DNA of 5,365 bases from Clostridium sp. UBA6640 (GCF_002455975.1 NZ_DKLM01000025.1:4069-9433); one strand, 5' to 3'. Positions 1-5,318 are shown, counted from the stretch's first letter. The notes: a model not told the origin generated them from the sequence alone. Made by a program: numbers and translations.

Positions 1-452
1 ACAATTTAGGAACAGATGTAATTTATTCTGGCACCGTATCTGCAGCTGTTGAAGCAGCAATATTAAAAGTACCTTCAGTTGCATTTTCTTGCGATGGAAA
101 AGATGAAAGTTACGACTTAGCTGCTAAAATAGCACTAGATATAGTAGCAAAAGCTGAAGAATGTAAGTTTAAAAATGATATAGTACTTAATATAAATATA
201 CCGCCTATAGATGAAAATATGAAAAATGAAATAAAGGTATGTAGAATAGGAGAAAGAAATTATAAAAACATTTTTGTAGAGGATTTGAATGAGGATGGTA
301 CAAGGACTTTAAAAATAAGGGGCATATTAGAAGACAATGATACTGAAGAAACAGATGTCTATAATATCAAAGAAGGATATATAACTCTAACACCTCTTCA
401 TTATGATTTAACTAATTTTAATATATTAGAAGATGTGAAAAAAATGTTTTAG
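1..452 (+). CDS. surE: 5'/3'-nucleotidase SurE, C-terminal part (5' end outside window)
   Basis: SurE dephosphorylates nucleoside 5'- and 3'-monophosphates in the cytoplasm using a divalent metal. The open frame runs in from the left edge (first full codon at base 3) to a TAG at 450-452, giving 149 visible residues of a family usually about 250 long. The first visible residues, NLGTDVIYSGTVSAAVEA, are the SurE signature that follows the conserved GIN segment; the motif PSVAFS comes next. The C-terminus has GYITLTPLHYDLTNF, the usual SurE ending. The N-terminal metal-binding DDG motif and the start codon lie upstream, so this is a window-edge truncation rather than a broken gene. An internal ATG at 219 is in the same frame and is not the real start. 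A strong terminator follows 31 bases after the stop, so the gene ends its transcript. Family assignment is secure; substrate preference cannot be read. Confidence 0.93.
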   Translation, partial: NLGTDVIYSGTVSAAVEAAILKVPSVAFSCDGKDESYDLAAKIALDIVAKAEECKFKNDIVLNINIPPIDENMKNEIKVCRIGERNYKNIFVEDLNEDGTRTLKIRGILEDNDTEETDVYNIKEGYITLTPLHYDLTNFNILEDVKKMF

Positions 453-482
453 ATATATTAAGGTACACTTTTTCATGGACAT

Positions 483-504
483 AAAGAGCTTAATGGCTCT
501 TTTT
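483..504 (+). terminator. Intrinsic terminator after surE
   Basis: A perfect 7-bp stem AAAGAGC (483-489) / GCTCTTT (496-502) encloses a TTAATG loop. It runs into a T tract at 500-504 and more T-rich sequence. It lies 31 bases after the surE stop and ahead of the next promoter, so it separates surE from the downstream unit. Confidence 0.85.
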
Positions 505-551
505 CTATTTATAAGTAAACTAAGATGTGTAATAAAATAGAGAAAAATAAG

Positions 552-580
552 TTAACACTATGCTATAGAAGGATTATAAT
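552..580 (+). promoter_or_regulatory. Sigma-A-type promoter for the hydrolase/acetyltransferase unit
   Basis: The -35 box TTAACA (552-557) and the perfect -10 box TATAAT (575-580) are separated by exactly 17 bp. A start near 587 would give a 5' leader of about 45 bases before the ATG at 633. No operator palindrome overlaps the boxes. This is the best promoter match between the surE terminator and the next gene. Confidence 0.65.
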
Positions 581-632
581 TGTAAGTATAAGATGTTTTA
601 CAAAAAAAGTTATATTAAAATGGTGATATACA

Positions 633-1703
633 ATGATTAATTTTATTAAAAATAATATTGATATTGAAGATGAGATAAAAAAAGAAGAAAATCATATTTT
701 TGATGAGGTAGTAAATAAAGTTAAGAATGTAGGAGATTTTATTAAAGCTTCTGCTTCATCAGTCTTTATAATACATAAAGATAAGATAGTTACAGAAGGG
801 TATTTTGGGCAACATTCCCATAAAGAATTTGCTAGAAAGGTAGATTGTAGGTCTAGATTTAATATTGCATCTGCAAGAAAAAGCTATATAGGATTTGCAG
901 TTGCTTATGCCTTGCTAAATAAGAATATACATAGTGCTGATGATTATGTAATTGATTATTTGCCAAATTTAGATAAGAACGTAATAGATAAAACCACTAT
1001 TAGACATTTATTAACTCATACTCATGGTTTAACCAGTGATGCAAGCAGAAATCTAATTAGAAATTTTCCTTGTTGTACAAGCTGGGAATATAGGAATGAG
1101 GGAATAAAATTATTAACGGATATAGTAGAAATTAGTACAGGAAGAACTGTATCTCAAATATTACAAGAAACTGTTTTTAATCCTTTTAATTTATCAGAAA
1201 CAGGTTGGGAAACAGAAACAGAAGAAGATCAAGTATTAATTATTTTTGATCCAGAAGATGAACCAGTAAGTGGAGTTAAAAAAAGCTCTACAGGAGGAGG
1301 ATATGATAAAAATTTATATGTCTCATCTAGAGAATTAGCTTATTGGGGATATATTCATTTGAAAAAAGGTACTATTAATGAAATAGAAGTACTTCCTAAG
1401 GAAATATTTGATCTAACTACTTCTCTTCAAAGTCCATATTTGGAGGATAGAGAACTTCCAGAGAACGGATTTTTATGGTGGGTAAAAACTAGAGAGTGTA
1501 AAAAAAGTGAATTAGGAGAATTAGTACCTAAAGGATCGTATCAAATTTTAGGTAATACAGGAGCATGTGTGCTAGTAATTCCTAGTGAGGAATTGGTAGC
1601 AGTGAGAATGTACAATAAAAAAGGTAATCCTAAAGGGTATAATTATTTAAGGGATATTAAAGACTTTGGTAATAATATAATGAAATGTTTATATGAAAGG
1701 TAG
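633..1703 (+). CDS. Cytoplasmic serine hydrolase, beta-lactamase/esterase (class C-like, NylB/COG1680 type)
   Basis: This is a 356-residue member of the beta-lactamase/penicillin-binding-like serine hydrolase superfamily, which includes class C beta-lactamases, esterases, D-aminopeptidases and aminohexanoate-oligomer hydrolases. Visible catalytic motifs are SxxK as SARK (S80, K83; acyl nucleophile and base) and YxN as YRN (153-155). Supporting family features are IRHLLTHTHGL (123-133), the YVSSRELAYWGYIHLKKG stretch (229-246), FLWWV (280-284) and a third-motif region LGNTGACVLVIPSEEL (306-321), where many relatives have GxxGQ or HxG. There is no signal peptide or membrane segment: the N-terminus is charged (acidic and Lys-rich, residues 10-30), so the protein is probably cytosolic and is not a classical secreted beta-lactamase. 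The ATG is preceded by GGTGAT (622-627) at 5-nt spacing. It sits first in a unit with the acetyltransferase 6 bases downstream. The natural substrate is unknown; the superfamily call is secure, any antibiotic role is not shown. Confidence 0.9.
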   Translation: MINFIKNNIDIEDEIKKEENHIFDEVVNKVKNVGDFIKASASSVFIIHKDKIVTEGYFGQHSHKEFARKVDCRSRFNIASARKSYIGFAVAYALLNKNIHSADDYVIDYLPNLDKNVIDKTTIRHLLTHTHGLTSDASRNLIRNFPCCTSWEYRNEGIKLLTDIVEISTGRTVSQILQETVFNPFNLSETGWETETEEDQVLIIFDPEDEPVSGVKKSSTGGGYDKNLYVSSRELAYWGYIHLKKGTINEIEVLPKEIFDLTTSLQSPYLEDRELPENGFLWWVKTRECKKSELGELVPKGSYQILGNTGACVLVIPSEELVAVRMYNKKGNPKGYNYLRDIKDFGNNIMKCLYER

Positions 1704-1709
1704 AGAGCT

Positions 1710-2252
1710 ATGGTAAAATTAGAATATTTGTTAGAAGAGGATTTTGATAAGATAATAAAATGGAATGAAAATACTTCACCAGAGTATTTAATGCAATGGG
1801 CAGGGCCAACATATAAGTATCCTATAACAAAGGAGCAAATAGCTGGGAATTTTAAAAACATATCTACTAAAGAGGAATCACAAATATTGATATATAAAAT
1901 TATTTATACAGAAAGTAATAAAGTCATTGGAACTATTCAATTAATTAAAACAGATAATGTAAATAAAATAGGAAGAGTAGCAAGATTTCTTATAGGTGAA
2001 GAATCTATGAGAGGTAAAGGGGCCGGTACAGCAGCAATAGGTGAAATATTAAATATAGGTTTTAATACCTTTTTATTAGAAGAAATCACTTTAGGAGTAT
2101 TTGACTTTAATTATGATGCGATAAGATGTTATGAAAAAGCAGGTTTTAAAAAGACAAAATTTACTGAAAATGCTAGGGTTGTAGAAAATAAATATTGGAA
2201 TTTATATGAGATGAGCATAAAAAAGAATGAATGGCTTAAAATCAAGAAATAA
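1710..2252 (+). CDS. GNAT-family N-acetyltransferase (RimJ/RimL-like)
   Basis: This 180-residue protein is full length for a single-domain GNAT enzyme, which moves an acetyl group from acetyl-CoA to an amine on a small molecule or protein. The acetyl-CoA pyrophosphate-binding motif is MRGKGAGTAA at 100-109 (R-x-x-G-x-G pattern, preceded by the beta-strand RVARFLIGEES). The C-terminal motif B is FNYDAIRCYEKAGFKK (133-148), with the usual Asn, Ala, Tyr and GF positions. The N-terminal segment 5-60 with WNEN and MQWAGP resembles the RimJ/RimL type rather than the aminoglycoside acetyltransferases. Only 6 bases separate its ATG from the hydrolase stop, and its ribosome binding site GAAAGG (1695-1700) lies inside the end of that gene, so the two are almost certainly co-transcribed and may be translationally coupled. 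The acetyl acceptor cannot be deduced; a product or substrate shared with the hydrolase is possible but unproven. Confidence 0.9.
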   Translation: MVKLEYLLEEDFDKIIKWNENTSPEYLMQWAGPTYKYPITKEQIAGNFKNISTKEESQILIYKIIYTESNKVIGTIQLIKTDNVNKIGRVARFLIGEESMRGKGAGTAAIGEILNIGFNTFLLEEITLGVFDFNYDAIRCYEKAGFKKTKFTENARVVENKYWNLYEMSIKKNEWLKIKK

Positions 2253-2283
2253 CAAAAAGAAAAAGTATATATTAATTGAATGT

Positions 2284-2330
2284 ATCACTAATTTTATAAA
2301 TTAGTGATTATAATTATCTTATTTTTATTT
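2284..2330 (+). terminator. AT-rich hairpin, possible terminator after the acetyltransferase gene
   Basis: A perfect 11-bp stem ATCACTAATTT (2284-2294) / AAATTAGTGAT (2298-2308) has a 3-nt TAT loop. It is followed by T-rich sequence that includes TTATTTTTATTT (2319-2330). It begins 31 bases after the acetyltransferase stop. The stem has few G-C pairs and the T run is not immediately adjacent, so termination may be partial. Confidence 0.5.
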
Positions 2331-2344
2331 AGTGTTATTAAATA

Positions 2345-2371
2345 TTGTATAACATTAGAAAATACTATAAT
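2345..2371 (+). promoter_or_regulatory. Candidate promoter for the aminotransferase/DUF4438 operon
   Basis: A perfect -10 hexamer TATAAT lies at 2366-2371. The best -35 choices are TTGTAT (2345-2350, 15-bp spacer) or TATTGT (2343-2348, 17-bp spacer), both weak. It lies between the preceding hairpin and the strong ribosome binding site at 2400-2405. The position is right, but the -35 box is poor and TATAAT is common in DNA this AT-rich. Confidence 0.35.
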
Positions 2372-2412
2372 GATTACCAAGTGCAAGAGGGATAGAGAAA
2401 AGGAGCGTTAAT

Positions 2413-3552
2413 ATGAATAAACCTTATGTATTTACACCCGGTCCAACAGAAGTTAGAGAGAATGTTCGTTTAGCTAGAGCTATGGAAGCCACTAATCCAG
2501 ATTTAGATATACATTTTTATGATTTTTACAAAGAGACCTGTGAAAAAATAGGGAAAATAATAGGTACCAATAATGATGTGTATATATTAAGCGGTGAAGG
2601 GATATTAGGACTTGAGGCTGCTTGTGCGTCGCTAACAGAGAGAAACGATAGAGTACTTATATTGGATAATGGGGTTTTTGGAGAAGGTTTTGGTGATTTT
2701 GTTAAGATATATGGTGGAGAGCCTGTATATTATAGCGTAGATAGACAGGAAGAGATAGATATAGAAGCTTTAAGAAAGTTTTTGGAGGAGGATAATAATT
2801 TCAAATATGCAACTATAGTACATTGTGATACCCCTTCAGGACTTTTAAATAATATAAGTAAAATATGTCCATTATTAAAGCAATATGGGATAATTACAGT
2901 TGTAGATAGTGTTGCTGCTATGGTAGGAGAACCTTTAAAAGTAGATGATTGGAAAATAGATATTGTATTAGGCGATTCTCAAAAAGCATTTTCAGCTCCA
3001 CCAGGACTAACAATGCTATCAATTAGTGATGATGCTTATAAGGCTATGGAAAACAGAAAAACTCCAATTACAGGCTTTTATTGTAATTTAACAATATGGA
3101 AAGGTTACTATGAAAAGAAATGGTTTCCTTATACAATGCCTATAAGTGACATTATGGGACTTAGAGTAGCAGTGGATAATGTAATTGAAGAGGGAATAGA
3201 TAATGTCGTTGAAAGGCATAAAAAATATGCTAATGCTACTAGAAAAGCAATTAAAGAATTTGGATTAGAGCTATTTATAAGAAAAGGGCAAGCTAACACA
3301 CTAACATCAGTAGCACTTCCAGAAGGAATAGATGCAGATGAATTAGTATCTCATATGTTTAATAAATACAATGTATTAATGTCATCTTCTTTTGGATTTG
3401 TAAAAGGCAAAGTTGTTAGAATAGCCCATATGGGTGAAAATGCTAGAGAAGAACGATTAGTATATGTATTAAATATTTTAGAAAAGGCACTTAAAGATTT
3501 AGGATATAATACTGATAAATCTTTAGTACAATGCTTTAACAAACATTTATAA
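2413..3552 (+). CDS. Class-V PLP aminotransferase (alanine/serine-glyoxylate aminotransferase family)
   Basis: This 379-residue protein matches the usual length of fold-type I, class-V aminotransferases such as alanine-glyoxylate, serine-glyoxylate and ureidoglycine-glyoxylate (PucG) enzymes. The N-terminal FTPGPTEV (7-14) is the family's substrate-side motif. SGEGILGLEA (60-69) is the cofactor phosphate-binding turn. VVDSVAA (163-169) supplies the PLP-ring aspartate D165. GDSQKAFSAPPGL (187-199) holds the Schiff-base lysine K191. RIAHMGE (336-342) supplies the arginine R336 expected to hold the substrate carboxylate. The segment HCDTPSG (137-143) replaces the more usual HxETSTG, a sign of altered substrate preference or simple divergence. 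AAGGAG (2400-2405) lies 7 nt before the ATG. A 67-nt gap without a terminator links it to the DUF4438-like gene. No purine-catabolism or glycine-pathway genes are visible nearby, so I give no gene symbol. The cofactor family is secure; the amino donor and acceptor are unknown. Confidence 0.92.
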   Translation: MNKPYVFTPGPTEVRENVRLARAMEATNPDLDIHFYDFYKETCEKIGKIIGTNNDVYILSGEGILGLEAACASLTERNDRVLILDNGVFGEGFGDFVKIYGGEPVYYSVDRQEEIDIEALRKFLEEDNNFKYATIVHCDTPSGLLNNISKICPLLKQYGIITVVDSVAAMVGEPLKVDDWKIDIVLGDSQKAFSAPPGLTMLSISDDAYKAMENRKTPITGFYCNLTIWKGYYEKKWFPYTMPISDIMGLRVAVDNVIEEGIDNVVERHKKYANATRKAIKEFGLELFIRKGQANTLTSVALPEGIDADELVSHMFNKYNVLMSSSFGFVKGKVVRIAHMGENAREERLVYVLNILEKALKDLGYNTDKSLVQCFNKHL

Positions 3553-3619
3553 AATTAAATTATGTAGGTTTTATTTAATTTATATTTTGATAAAACATTT
3601 AAAATAAGGGGGAGTTTAT

Positions 3620-4474
3620 ATGCTAAGAACAAATAAAGAAAAGATTGTTAAATGGTCAGTTCAAGGAAAAATACATCATCCACTAGGTGGAAATTATAGA
3701 ATAACTCATGAGGGAGTACCAATGATATTGCCAGCTACAGGAGGAATTTCTTACAATGTGAGCATTGGAGATTCAGCTTTTGGATGGGTAGGTGACCATG
3801 TTGAGCCAGGAGTATCAATTAGAAATGAGAATACAACAGAAAATGCAGCGTTGATGACATTTGCATGTATAGGAAATGAAGCAAAGGTTGTTTTAGGAGA
3901 TGGAAAAGGTGCAAAAGGTTATGTAACTGGTATGCATGGTGGCATAGAACATGTTATGATTTGTTTTGAAAAAGAGGATTTAGAAAATTTAGCTATAGAT
4001 GATAAGATACTAATCAAAGCATATGGACAAGGTTTAAAATTAGAAGGATTTGAAGATGTACAACTTATGAGTATAGATCCAGATTTATTTGAAAAGCTAG
4101 GAATTACAGAAGAAGATGGTAAAATGCAAGTTCCTGTTGTTGCTAAGGTTCCACCATATCTTATGGGCTCAGGAATTGGATCACCAAGCGCGTACACAGG
4201 AGATTATGATATAATGACTGCTGATACAGAAGAAATAAAAAGACTAGGCTTAGATAAATTAAAGTTTGGAGATTTGGTTTTACTTGAGGATTGTGATAAT
4301 ACTTATGGAAGAGGATTTTTAAAAGGAGCTGTAAGTATTGGAGTGGTGATTCATAGTGATTGTGTAAAAGCTGGCCATGGACCTGGAATTACGACAATTA
4401 TTACTAGTAAAAAACCTATCATTGAAGGCATAATTGACAAAGATGCCAATATAGGCAATTATATGAAGAAATAA
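3620..4474 (+). CDS. DUF4438-like conserved protein of unknown function
   Basis: I recognise this 284-residue protein as resembling the DUF4438 family (homologues in Clostridia and Thermotoga); this is from memory and no enzymatic activity is known to me. It has no signal peptide or membrane segment and is rich in glycine, histidine and aspartate in blocks typical of an active site. These are GDHVEPGVSI (58-67), GMHGGIEHVM (104-113), MGSGIGSPSAYTGDYDIMT (182-200), DCDNTYGRG (224-232) and VIHSDCVKAGHGPG (243-256). H60, H106, H111, H245, D247, C248 and H253 are candidate metal ligands or catalytic residues by appearance only. The layout suggests an N-terminal half (1-175) and a C-terminal half (176-284). 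A very strong ribosome binding site, GGGGGAG (3608-3614), lies 5 nt before the ATG. The gene follows the aminotransferase by 67 nt on the same strand with no terminator between, which suggests joint action on an amino-acid or 2-oxo-acid metabolite. No clear terminator directly follows its stop. Confidence 0.85.
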   Translation: MLRTNKEKIVKWSVQGKIHHPLGGNYRITHEGVPMILPATGGISYNVSIGDSAFGWVGDHVEPGVSIRNENTTENAALMTFACIGNEAKVVLGDGKGAKGYVTGMHGGIEHVMICFEKEDLENLAIDDKILIKAYGQGLKLEGFEDVQLMSIDPDLFEKLGITEEDGKMQVPVVAKVPPYLMGSGIGSPSAYTGDYDIMTADTEEIKRLGLDKLKFGDLVLLEDCDNTYGRGFLKGAVSIGVVIHSDCVKAGHGPGITTIITSKKPIIEGIIDKDANIGNYMKK

Positions 4475-4493
4475 AAGAGTTTAAATTAGGGTA

Positions 4494-4525
4494 TCTTTAA
4501 TAAAGTAATAAGTCAATGGATTAAA
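4494..4525 (+). repeat. Imperfect direct repeat, copy 1
   Basis: Bases 4494-4525 match 4831-4862 at 26 of 32 positions in the same orientation. The identical blocks are TCTTTAAT, AGTA, TAAGTCAAT and TTAAA. This copy starts 19 bases after the DUF4438-like gene's stop. The two copies are 337 bases apart and bracket the possible insertion-element remnant and the 16-bp hairpin. Confidence 0.6.
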
Positions 4526-4615
4526 ATACTTCCTATTATACTCCGTTGCAAGATGCAAAATGTATAATATCTATGATTAGTTAGTTTTTTTAGATGGCTA
4601 AACTAAGAGTAACAC

Positions 4616-4760
4616 ATGGATTTATCACGCAATACAGAATACTTGGTACTTCAGTGGCGAGATGAATGTGCTATAAACTTCTAAGAAATAGATATAGATA
4701 GGGTAAATGCAACTTTTGGATAATACCTAAGAACCTTACGGCTTTAGCCGTGAGAGGTTC
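4616..4760 (+). mobile_element. Possible decayed insertion-sequence tail (IS200/IS605-like right end)
   Basis: From the ATG at 4616 the frame reads about 22 residues to a TAA at 4682, continues with EIDIDRVNATFG, and stops at 4721-4723. The stop is followed 7 bases later by a GC-rich imperfect hairpin (4731-4760). A broken reading frame ending just before a subterminal hairpin is the arrangement seen at the right ends of IS200/IS605 elements, where the 3' end of tnpB and the element end also encode its guide (omega) RNA. I cannot match the peptide fragment to a transposase with confidence, and no left end, TnpA or intact TnpB is present. The identification is an inference from layout and base composition; it could equally be an unrelated structured RNA. 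Confidence 0.27.
4731..4760 (+). other. GC-rich two-part hairpin, not a terminator
   Basis: The outer stem GAACCT (4731-4736) pairs with AGGTTC (4755-4760). The inner stem ACGGC (4738-4742) pairs with GCCGT (4747-4751) around a TTTA loop. A small asymmetric internal loop lies between them (T4737 opposite GAG 4752-4754). It is far richer in G-C than its surroundings. No T tract follows (the next bases are AGAGTCAGAG), so it is unlikely to be an intrinsic terminator and more likely to be an element end or an RNA structure. Confidence 0.65.
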
Positions 4761-4793
4761 AGAGTCAGAGTTAAATTAAATATAGAACAGATT

Positions 4794-4840
4794 AGACATG
4801 TGATATTAAAATTATGCTTAATATCACATGTCTTTAATTT
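4794..4840 (+). terminator. Perfect 16-bp hairpin, possible terminator of the DUF4438 operon
   Basis: AGACATGTGATATTAA (4794-4809) and TTAATATCACATGTCT (4818-4833) are exact reverse complements around an 8-nt loop. TCTTTAATTT (4831-4840) follows or overlaps the end of the stem, a weak interrupted T tract. It is the first terminator-like structure after the DUF4438-like gene, but it lies about 320 bases beyond the stop. It could also be a binding-site palindrome or part of a mobile-element end. Confidence 0.5.
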
Positions 4841-4862
4841 AGTATTAAGTCAATAATTTAAA
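4831..4862 (+). repeat. Imperfect direct repeat, copy 2
   Basis: This copy matches 4494-4525 at 26 of 32 positions. It begins within the last three bases of the 16-bp hairpin's right arm, so the hairpin and the repeat share their junction. Copy 1 has no such hairpin in front of it. Confidence 0.6.
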
Positions 4863-4958
4863 CTGTTATTTATGTAGACAAATAATAAAAGTCAAGAGAA
4901 GTCTAGATTATCTATGGAGAATTATAAAAATTAATAGAACTATGAATAGATCATTAAG

Positions 4959-5001
4959 AAGTTTTATATTAAAGATACTTGATTTAATATAAAGCTTTTT
5001 T
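4959..5001 (+). terminator. Strong intrinsic terminator without an upstream gene
   Basis: A 15-bp stem, 4959-4973 with 4983-4997 and a single G-U wobble, encloses the 9-nt loop GATACTTGA. An uninterrupted T run at 4996-5001 follows. On the opposite strand no comparable T run follows the stem, so it acts on + strand transcripts. It sits 485 bases after the last gene, so it ends either read-through from the DUF4438 operon or an unrecognised short transcript. It also insulates the rRNA promoter region downstream. Confidence 0.75.
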
Positions 5002-5068
5002 AATTTTAAGATTTATTTAATAAAATAAATTGCCATATGATGTTCAATTTAAACAAAATCTTATTATT

Positions 5069-5097
5069 TTGACCTAAAACATTACCAGGTGTATCAA
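5069..5097 (+). promoter_or_regulatory. Weak candidate upstream promoter for the rRNA operon
   Basis: TTGACC (5069-5074) and TATCAA (5092-5097) are separated by 17 bp, matching the consensus at five and four of six positions. It faces the rRNA leader and lies after the terminator at 4959-5001. Tandem promoters are common before rRNA operons, but this match is modest and could be chance. Confidence 0.27.
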
Positions 5098-5106
5098 TAT
5101 GAGTAA

Positions 5107-5147
5107 TTTAAAGATTTTTTGAGATAATTTAAGATTCTTTAGGATAA
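5107..5147 (+). repeat. Two-copy tandem repeat of about 21 bp
   Basis: Unit 1 (5107-5127) and unit 2 (5128-5147) both follow the pattern TTTAA(A)GATTyTTTrrGATAA. They differ by one length change and a few substitutions. Period 20-21 equals two DNA helical turns, and each unit carries A/T tracts, so intrinsic curvature upstream of the rRNA promoter is plausible but not shown. Confidence 0.5.
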
Positions 5148-5172
5148 TTTTTATACAAAATGTAAATAACTA

Positions 5173-5237
5173 TATTCATATGAGTTATAACATGTTATTA
5201 TGAATAAGTCGTCAGCGCTGAGGTGCATACGACGCTT
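5173..5237 (+). other. Cluster of palindromes upstream of the rRNA promoter
   Basis: ATAACATGTTAT (5187-5198) is a perfect 12-bp palindrome, set asymmetrically between TATTCAT (5173-5179) and its reverse complement ATGAATA (5200-5206). Next to it, GTCGT (5208-5212) pairs with ACGAC (5229-5233), and CAGCGCTG (5213-5220) is itself an 8-bp palindrome. The second part is locally GC-rich in very AT-rich DNA. They may be operator sites or, if transcribed from an upstream promoter, leader RNA structure. Confidence 0.45.
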
Positions 5238-5253
5238 AAGTTATCAAGCACAT

Positions 5254-5312
5254 AGTTGAGTTTAAAACTTTTAAAAAAAGTTGTTGACAAAACTAAATGC
5301 AGATGATAAGAT
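5254..5312 (+). promoter_or_regulatory. rRNA operon promoter with UP-like element
   Basis: The -35 box TTGACA (5284-5289) is perfect. The -10 box TAAGAT (5307-5312) follows after exactly 17 bp and is preceded by an extended -10 TG (5304-5305). An A/T-rich stretch with A and T tracts (about 5254-5283) sits where an UP element contacts the RNA polymerase alpha subunits. Transcription should start near 5319-5320. Strength and layout fit a stable-RNA promoter, and the leader behind it confirms the identity. Confidence 0.85.
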
Positions 5313-5318
5313 GATTAA

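Larger units (their letters stand above)
4475..5253 (+). other. Gene-free region between the DUF4438-like gene and the rRNA promoter
   Basis: About 780 bases have no convincing gene on either strand. Stops are dense in all + frames of the first 250 bases. In order the stretch holds: one copy of a 32-bp imperfect direct repeat (4494-4525); a possible decayed insertion-element tail ending in a GC-rich hairpin (4616-4760); a perfect 16-bp hairpin (4794-4833); the second repeat copy (4831-4862); a terminator-type hairpin (4959-5001); an all-A/T 8-bp hairpin (5011-5030); a weak promoter-like pair (5069-5097); a tandem repeat (5107-5147); and palindromic elements (5173-5206 and 5208-5237). Confidence 0.7.

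Noticed and set aside
1643..1861. Minus-strand open frame of 72 codons
   Set aside because: It overlaps the end of the hydrolase gene and the start of the acetyltransferase gene, has no ribosome binding site context and no recognisable protein pattern.
3351..3542. Minus-strand open frame of 63 codons inside the aminotransferase gene
   Set aside because: It is antisense to a clear PLP enzyme, and its sequence is explained as a frame shadow.
3552..3581. AAATTAAAT / ATTTAATTT inverted repeat between the aminotransferase and DUF4438-like genes as a terminator
   Set aside because: The 9-bp stem has no G-C pair, the loop is 12 nt and no T run follows; such repeats are expected by chance in this composition.
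3919..4197. Minus-strand open frame of 92 codons inside the DUF4438-like gene
   Set aside because: Low-complexity Ser/Pro/Ile-rich translation, fully antisense to a well-supported gene.
4576..4606. TTAGTTAG / CTAAACTAA bulged stem as a left-end hairpin of a mobile element
   Set aside because: The stem is short, bulged and A/T-only except for two G-C pairs; it is too weak to define an element boundary.
4731..4760. Group II intron domain V or a riboswitch
   Set aside because: The hairpin lacks the domain V catalytic triad and bulge arrangement, and no intron-encoded protein or recognisable aptamer core surrounds it.
4942..4992. 16-residue + strand peptide (MNRSLRSFILKILDLI)
   Set aside because: Its mildly amphipathic look is notable, but there is no ribosome binding site at proper spacing and its second half is the terminator stem, which explains the sequence.
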